DNA of 64,000 nucleotides from Pictodentalium vernedei (taxonomy: Eukaryota; Mollusca; Scaphopoda; Dentaliida; Dentaliidae), in assembly GCA_031216915.1 (NCBI GenBank), contig JAUFNR010000031.1, positions 267,857 to 331,856 on the forward strand, in the 5' to 3' direction. The position numbers and the translations under genes were made by a program. Positions within the stretch are counted from its first letter, which is position 1; each line of letters opens with the position of its first letter. The notes under the pieces are model-generated. The model was not told the origin of the DNA, made no database searches, and saw only the letters and a program-made list of their open reading frames with translations. This document shows positions 56,301-64,000 of the stretch, piece by piece.

Positions 56301-56903
56301 TAACTTGATAGGATGACTCATTTTGGAATAATTTCACTGTAACTTGGTAACTTTCGTTGATATACGTTAACTGTGAGGGCCACATACATTTACTGTGAGG
56401 TCATATTAACCCACCCCTCAGCTCTTTAGTACAGTGTACACCTCAAATTATTTTTTATCAAAAACATAGCATACAGGGAAGAGAAATGAACATATTCCCA
56501 ATTATCACAATTCTTGTCTTATTTCATAATCCTTTCATAAACATTGAACATTATCCTTTTCATCAAACACAACACACAAGTTAAGCTACGGTGTCATTGA
56601 CACTTTCATTATGGGGTTATCTCCACTTCATCTGAGAAGATTTACTATTGATTTGTACATGAGATTTTGGTGTGTGGAACACCACCTTCATTAATGAACC
56701 AATTTTGATCAAACTTCTCAAACATTATGACAAACAAGTGGGCACACACATATTCCAATTTTTTTGCATCTGTAAAATTTTTGTCCATGTTATCTCCTAT
56801 AAACTTCAAGTGTTTTTAAAGCTCGACATTCAGAGGGGCATTCTAGTAAGCCGGAAGTGGGGAGTAATTATCACCTTTAGCGATAGTGATAGTTCTAGTT
56901 TGG
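53370..56903 (+). mobile_element. Modular element type H, copy 2, interrupted by type I
   Basis: The diverged 5' end ATACCCC (53371-53377) is followed by reduced TCCGTCC and units homologous to type H copy 1 (CAACTCCTCCTAC, CGACAATTTTAA). The sequence is interrupted at about 53888 and resumes at 56613 with GGTTATCTCC and CATTAATGAACCAATTTTGATC. The 3' end (GTGGGGAGTAATTATCACC...GATAGTTCTAG, 56858-56896) matches the type H terminus but with a degraded inverted motif. It is older than copy 1 by its divergence. Confidence 0.65.
53888..56609 (+). mobile_element. Modular element type I, nested in type H
   Basis: The 5' motif AGCTTAACTT (53890-53899), with local inverse CAAGATAAGCT, has a perfect partner AAGTTAAGCT at 56578-56587. 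The terminal hairpin GTGTCattGACAC is at 56591-56603. The leader has only a short GTCTGTTAGTCTG stretch. The core is about 15 units of roughly 145 bp carrying TTTAGCACAGTCTACAGGTC, GGGATTTCATTGTAACTT, AATGTCTAGATGAGAA and GGTCGCGATC blocks. The 3' terminus is nearly the same as in type A although the core is unrelated. Type H consensus GACAATTTTAACCAGGTTATCTCC shows the uninterrupted target. Confidence 0.82.
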
Positions 56904-57109
56904 ACTTGACTTGGATAATTTTGTTATATACGGAGTCAAAAAAGAAAGTATACTCGAAACAGATGTGAAAAAAATAGCATAAAGGATGAAATATAATAGT
57001 TCTAATGTTGCATGTTTGTGGATAAGAAGTCGTGCAAAGAGTTTAATGACATGTTGTTGTCCACCCAACCGTATACAATTTTGCTATAGATTTCAAAATA
57101 GCATGTGCT
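56904..57109. other. Non-coding spacer
   Basis: AT-rich with no recognised feature. Confidence 0.4.
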
Positions 57110-57226
57110 ACCCCAGAATGTTAAATTGAATGGGTGACCGACGATTTTCTTTGTGTTATGTTGTGCTAGAGAGCTTGGGTAATTGAGAAAACACGCTAGT
57201 TTTTGTCTTCCGACATTTTAAAAATT
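57110..57226 (+). repeat. Dispersed repeat, inverted copy of 5739-5853
   Basis: It lies immediately upstream of the Tc1-like transposase relic, where that protein's normal N-terminal DNA-binding start is missing. It may have replaced it by insertion or rearrangement. Confidence 0.7.
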
Positions 57227-57234
57227 GCCAAGGT

Positions 57235-58130
57235 ATGCATGAGGCTGGGATACCTCCAGATGAGCTCGCTGCTGAGTTCGGAGACACTGTGGCCACCATT
57301 TACTGTCTCATTGGAAGGTATAGAACCACTGGATCTTCTGCCGACAGACCGCGTTCAGGTCAACCAAGAGTTATGACCCCTGCACAAGACCGACACATCA
57401 GGATGTCTCACTTGCGGGATCGCTTGCCTCCGGCAATGAGGACATCAGCAATTACTCCTGGTAGGACTAACAATAGAATCAGTGCACAAACTGTCCGCAA
57501 CAGACTCGCTGAACACGGCATCCGCAGTAGGCGTCCATGCCACGGACCAATCTTTACCCAACGTCATCGTACCGTCAGAATAGAATGGGTACATCAGCGT
57601 GTTCGCTGGAATCAGCGGCGTTGGAGCACAGTTCTTTTTAGTGAATCACGATTTTGTCTACGTCGCGCTGATGGTAGGTCAAGAATATATCGCCGTCGAA
57701 GAGAACGGTTTTCTGATGCTTGCGTGCGGGGATGCGACAGCTTCGGCGTGGGTAGTGTAATGGTTTGGGCGGGAGCTTCCTTGCACCATTGAACGCAGTT
57801 GATCTTCATCGATGGTAATTTGAATGGACAGCGATATAGGGACGAAATTCTTAACGCTGCTGTTGTCCCGTTGTTCAACACTAACGCCTGTCTGTAGTTA
57901 TTCCAGCAAGACAATGCCCGATGTCACGTGGCGCGTATGTGACGTGACTTTCTTGAGGTGCAGAGCCTCGAACTTCTTCCCTGGCCCCACTTTCACCAGA
58001 TTTGTCGCCAATCAGGCATCCTTGTGATCAATTGGACTGTCGGGTACGACTTCATGATCTCCAGACGTTAGGCGATTTTCGTAAATGTTTTAAGGCAGGG
58101 GTGGAACGCAGTACCACAGGGTGACATCTA
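57235..58130 (+). pseudogene. Tc1-like transposase relic (second family)
   Basis: Starts at MHEAG, missing the usual first residues, and reads RYRTTGSS, DRPRSGQPR, PAQDRHIRMSHLRDR and VWAGASLHH, all characteristic of Tc1-like transposases. The FSDESRF box that carries the first catalytic Asp reads FSESRF (57637-57651), a clean three-base loss of Asp. A TGA at 57790-57792 and a TAG near 57897 interrupt the frame, and a one-base shift lies near 57992. DNARCHVAR retains the second Asp. The third box reads SPIRH instead of SPIEH (Arg codon AGG 58014-58016). All evidence points to a dead DDE transposase. Terminal inverted repeats were not found. Confidence 0.85.
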
Positions 58131-59672
58131 GCGATTTATCAGGTCCGTGCGCCGTCCAAGAGGCATACAGTGGACTTCCACGCTATTGACTGACATTGGC
58201 TTTTAATTCGGAAGTCAATGGAGTATCGCAAGCAGTGCAACAATGAAAAATACTATCTTGAAAGGTTTTTTTCTAATTAAGTTTCTAAATACAACTCAGT
58301 CTCAGAATGCTACAACAAAACCTGTTTTTACATGTTTTCATAAACCATATTATCATTCTCTTCAAAAAGTTTCGTGAACACCCCCTCCCCCCCCCCCCCC
58401 CACACACACACCTACCGAAATCTAAATGAACAGGTATGTTATGATATGTGACTGGTTCACGCCTCTTTCAGGCCTAAAACTAATTCACGTGCAGGTATCC
58501 AACAGCTCATTAATGTGGGAAGTGTTGATAAATTACGAAGAAGACGATGCGACGATGCTGTAACCAATGATATTTCTTCTCTGTAATTTCGAAACAGTTT
58601 TATGTCTGGTCTTTGAGCACCACTGTAAAGAGAAGACTGTTATTGGCTCAACTTACACTCGGGGACGCAGGAACCAGGGGTCACAGTGGTCACATACCCC
58701 CAAGAGGTTGGGGGGGGATGTTAGGCTAATATTATCTTTACCAACCCGTCCTTTCAATTTTATTTGCATTTAGCAGGAAGAGGTGCGCAGACTCTGCTCT
58801 TAAGCTGTCGAGTCGAAATTCCTCTCTTGCTCTGTCTCTTCTGTGTAGCCTTCAAAGTGGAAAAAATGCACATTATTTTTGTCTGCATATTTAACAAATG
58901 TTTCACTCCTGTGGAAAACATTGTTGAATATGGAACCCAAAACGTGCATCTTCCTTAATGTAGAGGTACCTGAGTACAAAAAATAGCTTTATGTATTGCA
59001 TTCTTACCATACCACTTAGGTAGAGATGGGAAATATACCGAAAAACTTAACCGATACCGATATCATGGGCATACTGAAAAAAAACGAAACGAAACTGTCT
59101 TAATTTTCAAACTTTCCTACATTCACTATTTATAACGCCCTGTTGAGGCTTGGTAGCAGCTGAAAGGTTCATTTTGATGAAAGAAGTGGCTAGTTTTCTT
59201 TCAGTTCTGTTAACCTTCAAGGGGCCTGGGCAGTTGTTCTGAATTCTCGATGGACTACAACCTATACATATCCAGCTGCTTAGCAGTGATTTCTAGCCAA
59301 GTCATGGCTGCCTTAACGCGCAGCCAAGACTTGTCTAAAACTCACTGCCCAGTTGCTTGGTCTATTGTCAGCAGGACCTCTTGAAGACGGCATTTCAAAA
59401 GACATGCTCTGAGACTGCATACATCTAAAATAGGTCTTTAAACATTAATGTGCGCATCAAAATCACTGTAGATATTATGTGTTCATAAAAGAATGCCACT
59501 GTTGAGCTCATTGGCAGTGGCATCTATAGCGTTGTGGTAGAGTGATACAAGAACAATCTAATCTGTTTTTTCTTGATGTGAATTCTTTTGTATCATGAGC
59601 AAATTTAAGTCAAGTCAGCTATACCGAATACTGAACTGACACCGGGGTATCAGTAGCTGGAAATTGTTGTTC
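58131..59672. other. Non-coding segment; possible hAT-like MITE
   Basis: C-rich run with (CA)n at 58380-58412 and a G-run near 58712. From about 59025 to 59660, motifs such as AACCGATACCGATATC and TATACCGAATACTGAACTGACACC at the two ends hint at a diverged inverted-repeat element, but no target duplication is clear. No gene recognised. Confidence 0.35.
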
Positions 59673-59925
59673 TTAGTCCTTTACCTAACGCGTTTAGAAG
59701 AAGATACTTGCCTTTAATAACCAAAAAAAAAAAAAAACAAATAATTTTTTGTCTCAAAAACATAGCTTAGGGTTCCCCACTGGAACGAGAACGACGACGA
59801 GCTCGTTCCAATGAGAGATCATAAGCTATGTTTTTGAGAAAACAAATTGAAAACAATAAATTTTGAATGGAGATTTTTGTATACCGCGCTGGCCGGTTTT
59901 ATCCCGTTTCATTGGGTAAGGGATA
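59673..59925. mobile_element. Foldback MITE, family Tb variant
   Basis: Ends CCTTTACCTAACG and TTGGGTAAGGG. The arms pair TTTTTTGTCTCAAAAACATAGCTTA with its imperfect inverse around GGAACGAGAACGACGACGAGCTCGTTCC (given as separate arms). The flanking TTAA has decayed (TTAG and GATAA). Confidence 0.7.
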
Positions 59926-60913
59926 ATGCTGTAACTCATCAACAGTAAGGCGGTTATTCAGCAACCTATTACAAGTGATTAATCGGTTAACCAAGGTTAA
60001 TCCATGTGATTAATCGATCTAGAAACCCCTTTAACCGTTTCAGCTCTACTTGGTAGTAGTTTTCTTATGAAGTCTTGGCTGCCTGGATATTACTAAGTCA
60101 AAGCGTGCCTTTAAGGGAACTCTCAGAATCTATGGCAGGAACTGGGGGAGCAGAGGGGACATGTGCCCATTCGCGAAATGAGAGTTGATTGCCATTGTCT
60201 TCTTTGCGAGAATCATTGCGAGGACTGATTCTGATTCTCGCATGAAAGCTCAAGACCTGGGCAGTTCTCCTAAATACCCCCCCCCCACCCCCACGAACCG
60301 CACAGAATCTCCAGACACCGAACCCCCTACATATTACACTTGCGTGTTTTTTAAACAAATATTTCATTACGAGTATGTGATATGCATTCGCAGGCTGGGT
60401 GGACGTGAATTTAAACTAGACGACGCCTTCGTCTGAGCGGTTCTGAGGGCACTAGTGTTTAGTTAGTATTTCTCTCCGAGATATCAGGAACCCCACCCCC
60501 TCCACCCCCGAAGCACTCAGATTTCTCCAAGAACCACAAATATCCCATTGATAGATTATTTTAGCATTCAACAAAAGATTAAAATTTTTATATATTCCCA
60601 AATTCGCTCTCATTTCAGCTCAGCAAATAAATTTTAGATTTACTCAGGGGAGTTAACTCTAAATTTTACTCTTAACTTTCCATTCGTTTGATGATTTGGC
60701 CAATCATAATCGAGTCACCATCATTATTTAAACTAAATTCATGTCATAAAAAAATAGCATGTGAATGAATAATAATAATAAACATTTCAAAAGATTGAAT
60801 TGAAAAAGGAAAAGTTTTTAGCTCGTAGTGTATAGTATAACATATTTTATATGATGCACCAACTTTACACCCTGAAAATTCGAGTGTGTGAATAAATTGA
60901 ATGCCGGACGTGG
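59926..60913. other. Non-coding segment
   Basis: No gene recognised. C-runs near 60279-60295 and 60491-60509, and AATAATAATAA at 60769-60780. Short open frames have no family signature. Confidence 0.4.
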
Positions 60914-61955
60914 TGGGTGGATCACAGGTACTAGGCACAAACTGAAATCGAAAGAAAAATGATATCTGATAGCATTTTTGAATCGATGCAGACGCGCCCC
61001 CATAATGGTATATAAATGTTAAAAAGGTACACAACTCGCTTTTCGAAAAGATACTACTCATCTTCATTAAGAATTTATATCCCCCTCAAATTTGATTCGT
61101 CCAACGTATTCAGCAGTATCCGGTGTCAGTGGAAAGGGGAATATTTCAATCTGCCCTCCACAGACAATGGATCCTCGAATTTTCATAATAAATCGGAGAA
61201 TCGTCGCTCGTAACCCAGTTTCCACTGCACAGCATCTTATCCGACTAAATGTTTTTCGGCCTTTCTTGCCCCCCCCCCCCCTCGCCCCACAGTTATTATG
61301 AACAACCCAAGAACACCCAACGGTCGTGAAAGACACCACTGTAAAGCTAATTTATTCCCCTTTCCACTGACACCGGGTACTGCTGGATACATTGGACGAA
61401 TCAAATTTCAGGGGGATATAATGAAGATGAGTGCTATCGAAAAGCAAGTTCCAATCCAATCCAGTCGAATGGTTTTAGTTCGAAGGCGCGCAGGGACGTC
61501 GCAGGGCAAGCCCCTTTCGACCCTCATTTACGATATAATATTTTTCCATTAATTTTGAGGTATCATCATCAGCATCAGAAAAAGCGGTTTGTGTACCTTG
61601 TTAACTGGCAGAGTGCTAAGTTATTTTTGGTCATCAAAATTTGTTCATGTGTCTTTGCCTTGTTACAATTTATGGGCGGGTGCCAGGAGGCACTCTCCCA
61701 TGAATTTTAACACGGCAAACCCATATAGACTAAGCAATTTCACTTCTAAGATAATATGAAGCACATCCACAAAATATGACAGTTTTAGGCTGGGTACCTG
61801 CATGCTCTTCATATTAAAGCCCTGATAGTGGTTTCTAGCACTCTACCAGTTAATATTTATCTACCATTATGGGGGCACATCAGCATCGATTCAAAAATGC
61901 TATGATATCATTTTTATTTCGATTTTAAAGCTTGTGCTGAGTACCTGTGGGGTGG
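60914..61955. mobile_element. Large foldback element, right arm split by a MITE
   Basis: Left arm 60914-61155 is the imperfect reverse complement of 61338-61955. Shared blocks include GGAAAGGGGAATA, CAAATTTGATTCGTCCAA, AGCATTTTTGAATCGATGC and CCCCCATAATGGTA. The spacer 61156-61337 contains a C-run. The right arm is longer because it holds extra sequence at about 61450-61580 and the TTAA MITE. No coding capacity recognised. Confidence 0.75.
61601..61853. mobile_element. TTAA-flanked foldback MITE, family Td
   Basis: TTAA at 61601-61604 and 61850-61853. Ends CTGGCAGAGTGCTA and TAGCACTCTACCAG, 13 of 14 matching. The opposite arm of the surrounding foldback element preserves the empty site, with a single TTAA at 61019-61022 between ATAAATG and AAAGGTACAC. 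The central palindrome is a diverged version of that at 52543-52594. Confidence 0.88.
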
Positions 61956-62172
61956 ATGAGTTAAGTTGCACTCGGCAATTAACAGTTTCAACAGCAACAA
62001 AGCAAAAGTGGCACTACCCGACATTTCTGCTCATGGACCGCCAGATGAACCCTGATGGTCCATGCGCTAACTATTTGCTAGTTCGCTTATGATTCTTTAA
62101 ACAGTTATAAATCATTGGGTGGAAACCTACTTGACCATTAGTTTTACAAAATGTTTGACTTTGGAATTGCGC

Positions 62173-62194
62173 GGGGGGGGGGGGGGGGGGGGGG
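62173..62194 (+). repeat. G-run of 22
   Basis: Uninterrupted G after TTGCGC. Potential G-quadruplex or assembly-sensitive site. Confidence 0.85.
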
Positions 62195-62344
62195 CTCAAT
62201 TGCAATGGTAATAACCTTAGTTTCTACGAGTTGGTCCAATCCATTATTATATAATATGTTGAATCATATTTATTTATATATATTTATTTTTCATTTATTG
62301 GTGTTTAAGGTCATATACTTATGCACAATGGCTAGTCATGGCCG

Positions 62345-62672
62345 TGACAGTTTTACGGGTGGGGGAAGCCAGAGTACCCGGAGGAGAGCAACGACGAGCA
62401 GCTGCCAGCTCCACAACATCGTAACTCCGCACTGCAGCACAGGCAGGGTTAGATTGGTTGAAGACATGCGTACCATCGACGTGTAGTACGCCTTAGTACA
62501 CGGCGTCATCGTGCCCCCATGTGGACAATCAGGGTTAAGTGTCTTGCCGAAGGACACAACGCGGGGGTCCGAATTGATCGCTCAGACGGTCACCCATCCA
62601 ATGATTAACCGGACTCGACGTTCGGTGATCTGACGAGAACCGGTTACCGCAACGCCACTGCGCCCCCATGGC
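62345..62672 (-). mobile_element. 5S-rRNA-derived SINE (likely)
   Basis: Read on the minus strand, 62640 down to about 62582 contains TTCTCGTCAGATCACCGAA, then ACGTCGAGTCCGGTTAATCA, then TTGGATGGGTGACCGTCTG. These are in the order and spacing of the 3' half of eukaryotic 5S rRNA, with about 8 bases of the internal promoter region deleted. The 5' end reads GGGGGCGCAGTGGCGTTGCGG, which resembles a tRNA-type box rather than 5S. A body with GTGTCCTTCGGCAAGACACTTAAC (two parts) and GGGTACTCTGGCTTCCCCC follows. No terminal A-tail or target duplication was defined. Confidence 0.6.
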
Positions 62673-62689
62673 AGCAATTAGAAGAGTTG

Positions 62690-62804
62690 AAAATATTGAT
62701 TGGTCTACCCCACACATTTACTGAACAGCCCTCCCATATAATGATGTTATGGCGTATCGTTTTCCTGGTCGCAAAAGCGGCCGCTATAGGGTTTAAAGGG
62801 TTAA
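62690..62804. mobile_element. Half copy of foldback MITE family Ta
   Basis: Matches the right half of 13802-14040 and 16191-16432 (AAAATATTGATTGGTCTACC, ATCGTTTTCCTGG-TCGCAAAAGCGGC) and ends GGG-TTAA at 62801-62804. The left half is absent. Confidence 0.65.
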
Positions 62805-64000
62805 TGAATGCGGCTTGTTGTTTGAACCTTTGTGGTCGTGTTGTTCTTCGTTGGAGGCCGAATCTTTCAAGGCTGAATAATCCCAGGCCGAATCTTCTCG
62901 GGCCGAATATTCAATATCGGCAAAATAATTAATTTATGTTTAAAGGTCATCTAGTTGTACGAAAGCGTTCAAAGCTATAAATAGTAGGCATATTATTGAG
63001 AATCTGTACAGCAGAAATATTTTACAACTATTTACTGGAAACACCCAACGATGTTTTGCAGTAAACAAATGCAAAATATTTTACATTCACATTATGGACT
63101 GGGATCTTTTGAAAAACAATTTGTAAATAAATTCAATTTAAGTTTCCTTTTCAATGCTAAAACAAACTGGAAATTAAATATTTTCTCTGAAATCAGAGTG
63201 CAAATGTTATTTATAGGGTGGTTTTGGTGAATTCTGTGCGGTTCTGGGAATTCTGGTATTTAAGGGAAAAATACTAAGTACCAGAAGTGCCCAGATGAAG
63301 GCGACTTTGAAAATGAATTCATTAAATCATTCAGGGAATAAAATATTTCCTTCCGGAACACTTCGCAACTGTAATTCAGAGTTCCGGGTGGGGGGGGGGG
63401 GGGCTATTCAGTGTGGTTCTGAGGGCTTCTGGGGTGGGGTACTGTTGCGACGACCCATTGCAGAACATTACAGTCAGTGATTCTATATGTTTTACCTCAA
63501 ATATTGGGTCCTGTTTAATTGCCTTTGTGTGGCAAGGTCCAAATTATATGTATAATATTTTGCCAAAAACTCTTGGAAACCTGAATGGTCAGTTTTGACA
63601 CCACTCGCATTGCGACTCACAAGTTATTTTATGGTCTATGTATGATGTCAAATTGTAATACAACCAACAGTGGCGGCATCAGGTTTCTCGGTTGGGCAGG
63701 GGTGGGGCACATTTCAATCGTGGGTCATGCCGTGAAGGATTAATTATTCGAACTGTGACGCCGTGAGTTGGGCTTACATAAAATAGTGGGGGCAGGGAGC
63801 CGAATGCGACCCCTCGGGATTATCCCATGACTGAAAGTTTCTAAGTGTCTTGGTGGAATAACATTAAAAACATGTTATAATCTACTTTGTACCACATGTA
63901 GAACAACAATGACACTATTCAAATGTTAAAACCTGCTGTCGACAAGCCCCAGCCCACCACTCCCCCTTCCACACACACGCGTTTCCGGAAACATATTTCA
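62805..64000. other. Non-coding segment
   Basis: No gene or shared repeat recognised. Contains GGCCGAAT reiterations at 62849-62908 and a G-run near 63391-63403. Confidence 0.4.

Overview
This window is repeat-dominated nuclear DNA from an animal, most likely a mollusc and probably a bivalve. The taxonomic reading is inference. It rests on AT-rich non-coding DNA, many modular tandem-repeat elements resembling the 'pearl'/Helentron-type elements described from bivalves, arrays built on AGGTCA/TGACCT motifs, and two DIRS-type tyrosine-recombinase retrotransposons. I found no host protein-coding gene. Every recognisable protein fragment belongs to a mobile element.

Layout. 600-5716 is a decayed, 5'-truncated DIRS element whose gag-like, RT/RNase H and recombinase frames are all broken. 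5.9-13.8 kb is one old dispersed repeat (E1) split by nested younger elements. 14-17.4 kb holds a nuclear-receptor-site array and several TTAA-flanked foldback MITEs. 17.6-25 kb is a nest of modular elements (types F, D, B, A) with a hAT-like insertion. 25-31 kb holds repeat E2 and a roughly 460-bp tandem repeat. 31273-37814 is a structurally complete DIRS element with inverted terminal repeats and an internal complementary region. 39.6-43.2 kb is type H nested in type G. 44-47.1 kb is type J interrupted by a type B fragment and a dead Tc1/mariner element. 47.4-53.2 kb holds TTAA MITEs, a pogo/Tigger-like MITE carrying a type A element, and repeat E4. 53.4-56.9 kb is type I nested in type H. 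57.2-58.1 kb is a second dead Tc1-like transposase. 59.7-62.8 kb holds further MITEs, a foldback element and a 5S-rRNA-derived SINE.

The most interesting pattern is shared by at least eight modular families with unrelated cores. Each has a short 5'-end motif, a nearby inverted copy of that motif forming a hairpin, a GTCC/GTCT-rich tract, a core of roughly 140-170-bp tandem units, a matching inverted motif near the 3' end, and usually a terminal hairpin. Insertions fall in T-runs without obvious target duplications. The 5' and 3' motifs change together between families and even between copies, as if the two ends must pair or be read by one factor. Repeat copies elsewhere in the window act as empty sites and fix several element boundaries and the order of nesting. 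The large DIRS element looks intact at first, but it has one in-frame TGA in its RT frame and a Gln where the recombinase family has its first catalytic Arg.
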